A stretch of 64,000 bases of DNA from Epiperipatus broadwayi (GCA_028023455.1 JAQFVV010012535.1:1488001-1552000); one strand, 5' to 3'; positions 10,590-22,445 are shown, numbered from the stretch's first letter. The notes: generated by a model from the sequence alone, not told the origin. Numbers and translations: made by a program.

Positions 10590-11000
10590 TATCCACTTGT
10601 TCCAACGTTTCGACTGTTTTTACTCTATAGTCATTTTCAAGGATCTAGAAAAAACATATTACATTATAACAAACTTCACATAATAAAACCAAAAAGACCA
10701 AAAAAACACAAAAAAACAATATATGATCTTCTAATATGGTTTTCATCAGTGAGAAGTTTGAGATCTGAGAGCACTGCATCCAGATCTTTAGATCTGTTGA
10801 TTGCTATGATTTGCACTGGGTGGCATTCTTGTATGGAGAGAGTTGCAACTGTTTCAACAGATTGGGTAAGCATAAGAAATGGTGGGCATGTGATGTTTAG
10901 TGGTTTAATACAATAATACATATTTGAATATAATGCTGATGAATTTTGGCACTGAGTATCTGTTAAGAGCTTAATGTAATCAATGATAGTAAATGTGTAA
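10590..11000 (-). mobile_element. PLE-like fragment with second hammerhead-like sequence
   Basis: On the minus strand 10597-10650 contains a run ending GTCGAAACGTTGGAACAAG, with GACT...AGTC able to form stem II and the palindrome ACGT in the stem III position, as in many PLE hammerheads. The CTGATGA box is degenerate (TTGAAAATGA). It is followed by a piece of the other module (ttttcatcagtgagaagttt at about 10740) and by the conserved end taagcataagaaatggtg near 10867. The whole looks like stacked, truncated PLE ends. Confidence 0.45.
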
Positions 11001-12873
11001 CAATTGTCAATCAATCAAAAGAATTGGAATGTCATGTCTGATGGACTATGCTTTATATAAGTTAGCCAAATAATTTGAAAAGAGATATTTGAGTATTGTG
11101 AATTTCATAAACATGTTTTATGTTATTGTAAAGTAGATGTTTTCTCAATTAATTGAGTTAATATTTATATTCATAGAAATTAAAAGAGAAAAATAATTAA
11201 TTACTCTAATGAGTTATCACTTCCTACTATCTTTTATGATTTTTGGCCTTTGAAATTCAAGTAAATAAATGGCAAAGTTATTTTTTATTGTATTAATCAA
11301 TTTTTTTTTTTTAAGTATTCACTGTTTTTTTTTTTTTAATTTATTGATTATGAATAAGATTTTAGCATATCATTTTTAAAAATCACATATCCTGATGATG
11401 ATATAATATTTGATTTGTAAATAAACAATGAGAAGATAGCAAAATGCTTATTATAAAATAGAATTGCCAAGGGAAAATGAACATTTTTGCTGAAAATTGA
11501 GTTGAGTTTAAATTGAGACCTTTGTGAAAGAGATAATAATTCATATTGACATGAAGATAGTATTGGAATCAAAAGGCCAATGTTATTCCTTAAGTAAGTC
11601 AGAATATCCAACTATATCAATTATAATATGCTAACTAGAGCAAGAATTGTGATTTTTTTTTTATACAAATAACATGATAAGAAGTTTATTTTGATATAGT
11701 TTATGTGTACATATCTATAGATCATAATAACAATATTAAGTGAGAAAAATCTTTGCAAGAATTGTATGAATGAAGATATTCTTTTAATGGGATTCTACAT
11801 CATGTAATTGATATTATGATTATAAGATTTATTGTAGACTGTGTGTGTGTGTATTTTATATACAGTAACTATTAAAACCAGTCAATATTTAGATAATCCC
11901 AATATCAATAACAATCAACAATCTCAAACTGTTGTCAAGGCAACCTCCTTTAACAATAAAGGTGGAATCCCTATTTATGGTCCAGTATATTTATATAGAC
12001 ATTAAAGATTGCAACTTGACCACAGAAATTGGAAATTATTTGACATCAAGAAGTTTAAATAAACCTCTTTAAACAGATAAATAACACCTAACCTCTTTAA
12101 ACAGATAAATAATACCTGTTCTGAATGTAGACTAATAAATCATCAATTATAATATTACAAACTATACATATATGATAAAAAGTATTTTTTACTTGACTAT
12201 AGTATTTATTCTCAAAATAGTATCATATGTAGTCAGATCTTCCAAGTCATCAACCAAAATAAAAGAAGAAATCCTCACGAAACATTTATTTCATCAAAAG
12301 GCAAACCACTGATTCATTAATTGCCCAATGAATCTAAGCACAAATTGTGCACTACAAACTTAATGGTTGTAATTATTGTTTGAAAGTATAAGGATTTTTA
12401 AATTTATAAATCATATCAATCTCTCTACCTATATATGTGTATTTTAGTGTGAGAGCTCGAGATTAAGTAATATGATCATTAAAGAAATTAAATTTCCTCA
12501 TTAATGTATGGGCTATGTATATGCTATAATTATATACATGTAAAATTTTGCATAGCTGAGAATTAAATGTTGTGATATATACACCCAAGTATTTGATTCA
12601 TTACTGTTAGCTTATACAAAATGAGAATAATCACTAAGATCTTATAATTGAACACACATTGAACAGATAGATATAGATAGATAGTTTAGGTAGACAGATT
12701 AGATGAACATCTGTATGCAGTTTTATTTTTAAACTTAAAATGGAGATAGATTGATTATAGTGTAAATATGAATGTGTGTTAAAGGATTTTTTTTTTTTTT
12801 TTGGCATCAGTTTTTAATTATTCATTATTTTTCTTGTTTTAATCATATTCAAAAGTTTTGTTTTTACATATAG
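11000..12873. other. Non-coding, probably intronic
   Basis: AT-rich sequence without supportable genes. It includes a (gt)n tract near 11840, a 31-bp imperfect duplication near 12060-12117 (cctctttaaacagataaata twice), an (ataga)n tract near 12666 and long T runs. It precedes the acceptor of the first recognised exon. Confidence 0.4.
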
Positions 12874-13077
12874 GTTTTAGAGAAATTGGAAGAACAAGAG
12901 TTTTATGAACAGTGTGTAGCTGAAGTTGCTGATTGGGAACTACTTTATCAGTCTTGCCTTAATGGCGAATTTCATGAAGAAGAAGATACTCTCTCATTAA
13001 TTGTACCAGCAGAGGAATTTGAAATTACTCATAATGGTCAAAGTTTAATTATTGATGATCAGGATCAATCATTAATA
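12874..13077 (+). CDS. Internal exon, PABP-interacting (PAM1-like) protein
   Basis: The exon follows a T-rich tract and acceptor AG at 12872-12873, and ends before a consensus GTAAGT donor at 13078. It is 204 bp, phase 0 at both ends, and encodes 68 residues beginning VLEKLEEQEFYEQCVAEV. The acidic start with E-F-Y-E-Q-C-V-A-E-V resembles the PAM1 segment of Paip2 (E-E-F-x-E-R-C-x-Q-E-M), and a later IVPAEEFE parallels the IPARDLP segment that follows PAM1. PAM1 contacts the RRMs of poly(A)-binding protein. There is no ATG here; the frame enters from upstream, and I found no earlier exon. The Paip2 likeness is my recollection of the family pattern and needs a search. The next exon is 43.5 kb away and starts in the matching phase. 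Confidence 0.7.
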
Positions 13078-13411
13078 GTAAGTGTCTCTTTATTATATAC
13101 AGTATATATAAAGCAAATGTGCTTATGTTAAATTGCCATTTATATAAACAAGTTTTTCTTTAAACAAAATTGAAATGAACTAGCCAATAAATTTACACTT
13201 AACAAACTTTTAACATTACATCAAAATTATTACCTTGACAATTGACTGCAGAGACATTTAATGGCATACTATAATAATGTGCAATGTCCTTGAGCAACAG
13301 ATCTTTAAGTAAATATCATATATGAAACCTTAGATCCATTAATATTAAAATGTAAATTAATTACCATGCAGACTTTTTAAATATTAAAGGTTTAAACATG
13401 CTAATTTAGCA

Positions 13412-13650
13412 TAAGTCAGAGTTGAAAACAACTACAAAGTTTATTCACGTTAATCTTTATTAAGTCAGAGTTGAAAACAACTACAAAGTTTATTCACGTT
13501 AATCTTTATTAAGGTCACTATATAACAAACCAAATGTGCTAACTAAATTTTGTTCAATGAGTATTAATAACTGCTGTTTTAGCATTAGCACATTTTGTTT
13601 ATTGTGTGTATAGTGGATTATTAATTAATATTAAAAATGTTAAAAGCAAT
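13412..13650. repeat. 49-bp tandem duplication and small fold-back
   Basis: The 49-bp unit starting taagtcagagttgaaaacaa occurs twice in perfect tandem (13412-13460, 13461-13509). Directly after it, tcactatataacaaaccaaa at about 13515 is repeated in inverted form near 13585-13612, giving a short hairpin. Confidence 0.65.
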
Positions 13651-14088
13651 AATTTGTAATAATTTTCAACTCAGCCTTAGGCTAATATTTAAAAACTTAA
13701 TATTTAAGAAGGCCACATATTGATTAATTCATCCTTATTATCCAATGGTACTGAAATTTGGCATATAATAAGTAAGGGCTTAATTAGGATGATGTCTGCA
13801 GTCAGTTGAAGAGTAGTGTCTGCAAGCTACAAAACAGTCTTCATAAAGGAAATGATGGTGAACATTTTCATGTGAAGTCAAAGTTAGTAACAGTTGTATT
13901 TTTATATTGGACTATTTCCAGCATCTAATATGCGTATTGAATGTCTTTAGAAAAATTTAACTTTATTTAAATATTCCAAATACATTAAACTGTTAGTAAT
14001 AATAGCACATAATTTAGTATATGCACAAGATTTTGTGAGGTATTATTCTCCCCTCTTTTTCAGGTCTAGCTGGCCTGACCAGTGAAGT

Positions 14089-14173
14089 ACTAGCATGGGA
14101 ATCGAACATAGACCCTTAGATTCTTGAATATTGAATTCTAAGGTACCGCTTTAACCAACTGAGCTATCCTGCC
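14089..14173 (-). other. tRNA-like module (left arm)
   Basis: The minus-strand reading starts ggcaggatagctcagttggt, a good A box of the RNA polymerase III internal promoter, and ends with gttcgattccca, a B box. The anticodon-arm region is too long for a functional tRNA and the acceptor pairing is imperfect. It is a tRNA-derived relic inside the inverted element, not a tRNA gene. Confidence 0.6.
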
Positions 14174-14491
14174 AAAGGCAACAGTCAGTAGAAATTTTAT
14201 ATACTTAATCTATAAAGTTCTTCCTGATTACTCCACTTTTTTCTAAGAGCAAAGTTAATTAATGGATTCCTTCCATTATGTATAGTCACACTAGGTTGGC
14301 TTATGGGATTTTTTTGCCATTGTCATGTGAGCAGCTTCTTTAAATTTTCTTTTTTGTACCTTCTCTATCCAATATTTTTGTATTTTCCCAATTGAACATA
14401 CGTTCATTTGCTCATACATGGTCTGCTACCTTAGACACATCTGTTTTCTCTCTTCTAATCATCAGTTTGGGTTCTTGCAAGTATTTGCAAC

Positions 14492-14781
14492 TGCATCTAT
14501 GAAATACCATGTGATTGTGGAAGAACATATATTGGTCAGACCAGCTGTCCCATTGATAAGCGCTTGTAAGAACACATACATGTGCCATTGAACATATGTT
14601 CAATTGGGAAAATACAAAAATATTGGATAGAGAAGAAAAGGTACAAAGAAGAAAATTTAAAGAAGCTGTTCACATAATAATGGCAATACAAAAATATTGG
14701 ATAAAAAAGAAAAGATACATAGAAGAAAATTTAAAGAAGCTATTTCTTGATAATGGCAAAAAATCCCATAAGCCAACCTAG
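14492..14781 (+). pseudogene. Penelope-like element GIY-YIG endonuclease, C-terminus (broken)
   Basis: At 14492-14545 the plus strand reads CIYEIPCDCGRTYIGQTS, an unmistakable GIY-YIG core in its Penelope-specific form, with a Cys-x-Cys pair between the two halves (IYEIPCDCG...YIGQT). KRL, a stop and EH follow, where R-x-x-E-H is usual. After a frameshift, 14596-14781 continues with FNWENTKILDREEK and a RRKFKEAVHI helix, the segment that closes these proteins. A second, partly duplicated copy of the aatattggata...aaagaagct stretch is appended in tandem. GIY-YIG nicks the target DNA to prime reverse transcription. RT is absent, so this is a 5'-truncated copy. Confidence 0.8.
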
Positions 14782-14897
14782 TGCGACTATACATAATGTA
14801 TGGAAACCACTAATCAACTTTGCTCTTAGGAAAAAGTGGAGAAATAAGGAGGAACCTCATAGATAAGTATATGAAATTTCTACAGACTGTTGTTTTT

Positions 14898-14985
14898 AGC
14901 AGGATGGCTCAGTTGGTTAGAGCATTCATTACCTTAAAATTTAATACTCAATAATCTAAGGGTTCGGGTTCGAATCCCATCCTAG
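14898..14985 (+). other. tRNA-like module (right arm)
   Basis: It reads agcaggatggctcagttggt at its 5' end (A box) and gggttcgaatccc near the 3' end (near-perfect B box). The T arm is good, but the anticodon arm is expanded by about 15 nt and the acceptor stem pairs only in part. It is the mirror copy of 14089-14173. It may still recruit RNA polymerase III; it is unlikely to yield a charged tRNA. Confidence 0.65.
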
Positions 14986-15234
14986 TACTGTCACTGGTCA
15001 GACCAGCAATACTTGGAGAAGAGGGGAGAATAATATCTCTTGAAACGTTGTGCATATACTAACTTGTTTGATGTGGTATTACTAACAGTTGAAGGTATTT
15101 GGAATATTTAAAGAAAGTTAATTTTTCCTAAAGACATTCAATATGCATATTAGATGATGGAAATAATCCAATATGAAAATATAACTAGAACATTATCATC
15201 ACAAACCTTCATGAAAACGCAAAGTTAGTAACCG

Positions 15235-16179
15235 TATATTTATATATAAATTTATTGGATAGGTGATTTAAACTTTGATGAATATACATATGTAAATGTG
15301 CAACTCACACAAACATGTATATCAACTGAAAGGTATAATAAAAAATATGCATTTTATATTTGTGCGTATAACATAATGTATATATTATATCTAAAAGATT
15401 AATTAACTTATTTGTGACTAATTAGAGATTAAATGCAAAACAAAAGGGTCAACAATAGATATTCTTTCATATGCGTTTTAATAAGATGCTAAAATACTAT
15501 TGAACTATTTGAGTACAAACAAAAGTAATAGATAAAATATCATTAAAATTTTGCAAACTTCTAGAGTATTTAATTGTTTTCATTAGTGTTTCTTTTTGAG
15601 AACTTCTTAAGAAAAAAGTTAAAATTTTATTCATTTCTCCAGAAATTTATTTCTTAGGAGTTGATAGGAAAATTATTCTTGTGTTATGAACAATTAGCAA
15701 TGGTCCATGATTACTATTTTTATTGCAATATCTGGAAAATTTATAAATATAATTTTATTTATTATTTCTTAAGTAATAATGTACTTTTTATGTAACATTT
15801 AAAAATAATATTTATTGAAAACTGTTCCGTTATTTCTGAAATTTTATTAAAATAAAATTTATAAGCTTTTGTAGTGAAATATGAAAGGTGAAATATTATT
15901 ATTCACTCACACATAAAATTTCTTATGCATCTTTGTGCCCTATGTGTGGTTTCTTACACTTTTCAAAGCCAACCCACATTGCATCTATACAGCTGCACAA
16001 GTTGCAACCAGCATATGAATTATATTAGTGATTTTGTTTTCAAAACATTAATATAAAAAATGACACAACTTGATGAATACAAGCATGCTACTTTTAGCAT
16101 GTTTTTTTTAAATGTGTAAAATCTCATGATATTGTTCACAGTGCTTTACAGTTTTATGCATAAAGAAAGTTTTATTTAA
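15235..16179. other. Intronic AT-rich sequence
   Basis: I see no open frame, RNA gene or repeat partner in this stretch. Confidence 0.4.
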
Positions 16180-17020
16180 TAGGTTATTATAAAGAGAAAG
16201 GCTTTAACCTTTTCCACATGTGCTTTAAACATTTATAATAGCCAAACAATGTAGTTTTTTGATTATAGATGGAACTCTCAAACCTCGATATTGGATAGGG
16301 ACTTTATAAAAATAAGAACAGCCATCTTATCTTTAACGTAAATTCACATTTATATAGTCCATTCTGAAGCATTTTGATTTAAGAGCATGAAGACATTACT
16401 CACTTCGCATTTAAATCCATCATTTCCTTTTTGTCAAATTAGCATGTAGAATCTTGTGATTTACAATGAGTTAATGTTACAATCTTTTTAATGGAAATAT
16501 AGAAACTAATATAATGTTTTAATTATTTATTGAGTGCACAGGCAGTATGTAATTATAAAGAGAAAGGCTTTAACCTTTTCTACAGGCACTTTAAATGTTT
16601 ATAATAGCCAAATGATGTAGTTTTTTGGCTGTAGAGGGAACTCTCAAACCTCGAGAAATGGGGACATTACATTAGTTTTTATATTTCCATTAAAAAAATC
16701 ATAACATTAACTTGCTGTAAATCACAAGATTTCATGTATTAATTTGTCAAAAAGGTAATGGTGGATTTAAATGTGAAGTGAGTAACATCTTCATACTCTC
16801 AAATATGAGTTTAAGTTAAAGATAAGATAGCCATTCTTATCTTTATAAAGTCCCTATCTTGTGTTGAGGTTTGAGAGTTCCCTCTATAGTCAAAAAACTA
16901 TATTGTTTGGCTATTATAAATATTTAAAGTGCTGTGGAAAAGATTAAAATCTTTCTTTTTATAATTACATGCTGCCTGTGTGCTCAATAAATAATTAGAA
17001 CATTACATTAGTAGGTTATT
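16180..17020. mobile_element. Non-coding fold-back element, MITE-like
   Basis: Arms at about 16189-16540 and 16660-17011 are inverted copies. The left arm starts ataaagagaaaggctttaac and the right arm contains its complement near 16940-16965. Both arms share the aactctcaaacctcga block and its complement near 16865. Between them lies a direct partial copy of the left arm (16551-16655). The block is bounded by the 9-bp direct repeat TAGGTTATT (16180-16188 and 17012-17020), a candidate target-site duplication. There is no coding capacity. A 9-bp duplication would fit Mutator-like elements, but I do not see further evidence for that family. Confidence 0.6.
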
Positions 17021-17442
17021 GTGTAATTAAAAACTTTTCAGATTTCAGATATGCTGCAATTTATAATATCTATTTATTACTTTGCTTTCTAGTATATTAT
17101 GAAAGTGAGACAATATTACATGTAATATTGTTTTTGTTCTGCAGTTATTTTTTAAATAAACTCAGCAATAATTGGTCTTCTCAGGCACCTTGAAGATATA
17201 CATGATTATAATTGAACGGAATCATATATTAAGTCAAATAGTTCCTGTTCCCAATAACTCAAAAGGTGATTTGAAGGTTCCAGTAACAATAATCAAACAA
17301 TTTTAATGTTGATAAAACATTTAACTATAACAGAATGATATCTATATTGATAGCAGTTAAGAGATTCTCATTTAATAAAAGTGAATTTATGTGACAGAGC
17401 ATTGATTGCAAGAGGATTCAATCTTTCATGTAATGCAGCCAA

Positions 17443-18850
17443 GTGAGGCAATTGATAATGGAATTTTGTTATTATAATATGGATGAGTTAATGCAAACCT
17501 CAAGGAAACTAAAAGATGAAAAAAAAAAAAAAAATAGTATTGATGATTACACTTTTAATAAAAATAAAAGATACATGGATATTCACACATTTATAGAAAT
17601 GGTAAAGATTTGTTCAATCTTGGGTTGGTTTTGATTAATAGTAGTTTCTTCAGCCAAAAAAAGCTTTAGAATTGCTAGCACAAAAGTTAGATAACTTTGA
17701 TATTTCTTTTGAAAAAGATATTGTATCTGTAATGAGTGATAGTGTTACCATTATACAAAAATTTAGAGGGTAGTCTTCTTTGCATCTAACTATTTGGAAA
17801 CTTTTTATATTGAAAAGAAGAAAGAAAATGAATTCACAGAAGATGCTAGTGAAAATGAAGATTATTTTTCAGAATATGAATCTGATTTTGAATTTGAATT
17901 AATGAAGAGCAAAGAACAGTGAATGTAAAATATTATATAAAATATGGTTATAGGTATATGGAATATTGTAAAAATATTCAAAAATTCTTCTTTCAAAAAT
18001 AGCATTTTGCAAAAATATATACAAGAATATGAACAAAAGATACTTTCACTATTTTTGGATTGTAAGATAAGATGGAATATCATGGTGATTATGATCAAAT
18101 ACTTTTTATGAATTAAAAAGATTGTAAAAATCGCACTTGCTGAACTGAATGTGTATACTATGTGGAGATAAGATTATACGAATATATCTGAAACATTATT
18201 AATTATATTAAAGCCTATTTGAAGAACTGTTTATGGTCTTAATTGAGAAGATTTTACATTGTTAACTGCAAAAGGAGTCTTAAAATATAAGAATTTTTTT
18301 GTGCATATAAAGAAGAAATAGGTAAAAAAAAACATCCTCATCAAATCTTTTTATAAATTTTTACAAAGTTCCATTTGCAAAAAAAAAAATACATTTTTTA
18401 GTGTAGTCTTAAAAAATTAAATTTATAATTTTGCTAAATAAATGATAAATCGATTCTGTCATCAGTTTGATACTGATGAAGAAGATGTTAATGAAATCTC
18501 GATCAATAGAAATGAAGAATTGTCTTTTCAAAAATAATTAAATTTATCTACAATTAGAAAGAATGAGAGAAGTGAAATGTGATGTTGCCAACAAATATCA
18601 GATTATTAAACAAAAAAAATTATATATTTTAAACAACAGATACAATTTGGAACTACTTAGAGATGCCTTGTCCATAATAAAGCCTTGGTCAACACAAAAT
18701 GAAAAATAATTTTTCTATTGCTAATAACTTGATTTACTAAGAATAGAAATTAATTGTCCAATACTACATTGGATTCATTATGGTTTTTGAAAAAATTTTC
18801 AAAGTTGAATGCATTAAATTTTGTTTTACAGTCATTGTTTTATCTACATA
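17443..18850 (+). pseudogene. Decayed hAT-family transposase
   Basis: Scattered plus-strand frames match the hAT layout. At about 17665-17730 a segment reads LELLAQKLDNFDISFEK then DIVSVMSDSVTIIQKF, as in the region around the catalytic D where hAT proteins have I-V-x-x-x-T-D-x-x-x-x-M-x-x-F. An acidic stretch (ENEDYFSEYESDFE) follows at 17850. Near 18688-18825 STQNE, then FTKNRN, a stop and LSNTTLDSLWFLKKF match the hAT C-terminal dimerisation block (P-T-S-x-x-x-E-R-x-F ... N-R-L-x-x-x-x-[IL]-x-x-L-x-F-L). Many stops are present. No terminal inverted repeats or 8-bp duplication were located. Confidence 0.55.
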
Positions 18851-19900
18851 TTGTATTTAAGTAAAATATATGAATTCAGTATTAAAGTATGATATTTCAT
18901 TATTATATAACTTTTTAAACTGAATTTAAGTAGGCAAATGTTATTTATATATTATTTTTTGAAAAATAAAAGTAAATTTTTTTTTGCTTAAGAAATGAAA
19001 ACTATTGAGAAATCTTAAATATTAATTTCTGTGCTTTAAAATCCTTTAATCATATATGTTCAGAACAAGTTGATGACCACATCTTAACAAGTTACTAAAT
19101 GTTTGCACAAAAGTAATTCTTTGGCAACAGTTTTGATTACTAAAAAATAAGAGCAAATATTATTTTGGATTTTTAAGTATATTAGTGACAATTCACTCAA
19201 CTTCTGCAATTATACTATTGTCAGACCATGTTGCAATCAAAGTTAAAAAAGCTATCTAGGCTGTCTATATGATAAATCAATCATCTTGACTGACCCTTAT
19301 CCATACAACTGGATTTTAAAGTTTCTTTTGAATTTGTCATTTTGTGATTATCTTTTTAACTGATTTAAATAACTTTCCAGAATATACTCATCATATAATT
19401 TCAATTAAAAACTAAATAACAAATTGTACTCTTTGCTGTTTACAAAAATTCTTTCGTATATGGATAATGTGATAACCATATTCAAAAAATTATATAGCTA
19501 CTATATTACCAGTTCTTGATATTGATGGGATTAGTTATATAATGTTATAAACTTTCAGCATGATAATTAGCCATTCATAGAATCGTATTAAATAAGAGTC
19601 CTATGGTGTAGTAATTAGTGCTTAATGCTTATTATGCTCATTATTTGGGGTTGTTAAGTCTTGAAACTTTTTCCTAGATTCTATTAGGCTTAAGATTTTT
19701 TTTTTTTAATAGCAGGTTCTTAGCCAGTCCAAACAGCTATCTAGTGTTAGTTTATAAATTAGTATCTAGGTATTCTTTGCTAGAGAGTAAACAAAGCATG
19801 AGTAATCCTTGAAGTCTCAGCAGCTGACATTTGGCAAATTTGTCCATCACTATTTATCTATGACGGACTTTTGCAGATATCCTTATTATTTAAAGGGTGT
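18850..19900. other. Intronic AT-rich sequence
   Basis: Long T and A runs and no supportable feature. Confidence 0.4.
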
Positions 19901-19904
19901 TTTT

Positions 19905-20880
19905 ATCTAAAATAATATTAAATTATTATTTTATCTACATCATCTTATTTGTAATATTTTTGAATAATTTCAGAATAATATTGAATCCAGTGTAAATTAC
20001 TATGGACATAAACATTGTTTATAAATAACTGAATGTAAATTGAATTACTACAAAATATTTTTGGGACAAATTATAAAAACTGTTTTTCCTAAAAGCTACT
20101 CAGATCCCAAAAGGACTTTTCGCAATGGAAGATTATAATTCCAGGAAATAATTTATTGACTATACTTTGCAGACATTTATCTAAACATATTCTAAAGCTG
20201 GCAACCTTTAATTAAATTATTTTTTTCTTACTTTTTTTAGTGAATTAATTTTGGAAATTTTTTTTTTATTTAAATTTTTTTTTTAAATAAAATAAAATTA
20301 TATTTTTTTTTATATATATTTTTTTATATAATATTTTTTTAAATATTTTAAAATAATATTAAATCTAGTTTAAATTATTATGAAAATAAAAATTTTTTAT
20401 AAAAAAAAAAATGTAAATTGAATTACTACAAAATATTTTTGGGACAAATTATAAAAACTGATTTTCCTAAAAGCTACTCAGATCCCAAAAGGACTTTTCG
20501 CAATGGAAGATTATAATTCCAGGAAATAATTTATTGACTATACTTTGCAACTTTATCTAAACATTTCTGACCCCACAAATTTCCTCCTATTTAATTTGTC
20601 CTTTTTTTAAAAGTTTTTTTTAAAAAAATTAAATTATTTTTTTTTTTTCTCATTTATTTTTAATATTTTTAATAATTTAAAAAATAATATTCATAAATTA
20701 TTATGAACAAAACATTTTTTATAAAAAATAATTAAATAAATACTACCAAAAAATTTTGGAAAAATATAAAAAATTTTTTTCCTAAAACTACTCAGATCCC
20801 AAAAGGACTTTTCGCAATGGAAGATTATAATTCCAGGAAATAATTTATTGACTATACTTTGCAGACATTTATCTAAACAT
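19905..20880. repeat. Three tandem copies of a 315-380 bp unit, middle copies degraded
   Basis: The block gctactcagatcccaaaagg ... tttattgactatactttgca appears at about 20094-20172, 20472-20550 and 20787-20863 with almost no change. The stretches between the blocks (20220-20400 and 20600-20785) correspond to the first unit but have lost most G and C and gained T and A runs. Such selective loss alongside perfectly kept neighbours looks like low-quality long-read consensus rather than evolution. Confidence 0.7.
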
Positions 20881-20884
20881 ATTC

Positions 20885-22245
20885 CATCTCTTATGCTAAT
20901 ATTAGAGATGAAATTAGTTTATCCAAATTTGATGACTTAAGTTGCTTTATCAATAGTTTACATCATGATGGTGTTAAATATATCACTCATTAATAAATCA
21001 ACTCATAAGATAAAACTGTCCTAATTGATGAAGTTTTTGCTTAACTTAATTGTCTATGCAGTATTAGTAATAACTTTCTTCAACTATTCATTTAAGTTTT
21101 CTGTTAAAACAATCTATTGTTTTCTTAATTTTTTTTCTTTCAAATGTCTATTTATGTTTGTAATACACCTTAAATGAGGAAGTTGTTGAAAGTAATATAT
21201 ATAACATCTAAACCATGTTTGGTGTGCTGATTTTTTATCTTTACACTAAGATTGCTTTTTTTATATTTGACAATGACAGCAATTTAATTTAATAATGTCT
21301 TAGTGTTTAAAACATCTCCTTTCAAATGATAAGAATTAATATTTTGTCTAAATTTCAATGTTTATCTTGTTTATAAGTTGCTATAAAAATAAGTAATACT
21401 TATTAATTATTGAAAATTATATTTGCCTATGTTATATAATTTTCAACTAATGCATGCCATATTATGTCATTTACTGACATATGTTTGTATCTTTGTTTCT
21501 TTACAAAACAAAAAAAAATTGAATAAAGTTTAATGATCTTAATCTTAACTCTACAAACTTTATTTAACATACCTTTCCGAATTGCATTTATTCTCATCCA
21601 AACTTAATATATATTTTATGCATCTTCTTTCACGTAAATTCATTTTTATTATCAGCAAGCATAATATAACTGGCATAGCCAAGACATTGCATGTATGCCT
21701 AAACCAATATTAATCTTCTATTGGATAATCCAGTGTCTGGGTGATTTTTAGATTTTCTTCAACACACCAGAAAACTTCCCATTTCATTTTCCATGTGGTC
21801 TGTTTCTAGATCTTTTATAATCTTTTGGGATTAAGTTTAAGATTTCAACTATCCATTAAACATCTATTCTAGTAATATATCTAGCTTAGCTCTATTTCTA
21901 TTTCTTAATTTTTTCAACGATGTTAATGGTACCTGGTTGTCCTCTCAACCATATATTTCATTTTTGATCTCTTTTGTTACTCCTAAGAAGCAGTTCTTCA
22001 TATTTCAGTGAACAGTCTGATCAAGTGTGGTTAATAGTTCATGCTATATATGTTTTTAATACACATACTTTTGTATGTATATCTGTACAGTTAGTTATTT
22101 TTAATACATCTATATATACTTATACCATTTAATTAAAAAATAGTACACATTAAGACTTAAATAAAAATAATTCCAAAATAAAAATAAAGCAGTGCAGATA
22201 TAAAAAAGCCAGTCAATTAATAAATTGAGAGAGAGAGAGAGCACA
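20885..22245. other. Intronic AT-rich sequence
   Basis: I see no gene. A short (ga)n tract at about 22228 leads into the PLE-derived fragment. Confidence 0.4.
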
Positions 22246-22249
22246 TTTA

Positions 22250-22445
22250 AATATAAAAACAGGCCAAACTCTCTATACATATTGCCACTCAGTGCAAGCC
22301 AGAGTAAACAGTGGATGCCAGAAGGTTTGTGCATAAAATCCCCATCTAGTGCCTACTAATCCAATATCCTCAGACTAATTTCTGGCTCGTGGCCTTCATC
22401 AGTGAGAGCAAGCATAAGAAATAGTGATCATGTGATGTTTATTGG
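22250..22445 (-). mobile_element. PLE-derived fragment with hammerhead-like motif
   Basis: This is a minus-oriented copy of the same module as at 9.4-9.9 and 29.9-30.5 kb, ending at agcataagaaatagtgatca and gtgatgtttattgg. The hammerhead segment (22359-22408, minus) keeps CTGATGA, GGC/GCC and GAAA, and a GTC cleavage site. Stem III is ATTAGT rather than the ACTAGT palindrome, and the outer half of stem I is missing because the upstream part of the module is deleted. Confidence 0.6.

Larger units (their letters stand above)
13874..15230. mobile_element. Penelope-like element fold-back, tail-to-tail inverted copies
   Basis: The left arm (about 13874-14400) and right arm (about 14592-15230) are inverted copies. 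For example, the left-arm ttcttttttgtaccttctct near 14348 is the complement of the right-arm text near 14630, and both outer ends match through the tctaatatgcgtattg region near 13925 and 15140. Each arm carries, from centre outwards, the C-terminal coding end of a Penelope-like protein, a non-coding tail and a tRNA-like module. The right arm additionally reaches into the GIY-YIG endonuclease at 14492-14580. Inverted partial copies are typical of Penelope-like elements. This block lies about 0.8 kb inside the intron and could form a long hairpin in the pre-mRNA. Confidence 0.75.

Noticed and set aside
12886-13131. An 81-codon ORF as an independent small gene
   Set aside because: The 'start' is TTG, and the frame extends upstream to a splice acceptor; the last residues lie beyond a consensus GTAAGT donor. 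It is an internal exon, not a stand-alone gene.
14089-14985. Two functional tRNA genes
   Set aside because: A and B boxes are good, but the anticodon arms are oversized, acceptor stems pair poorly and the two are mirror copies within a transposable element.
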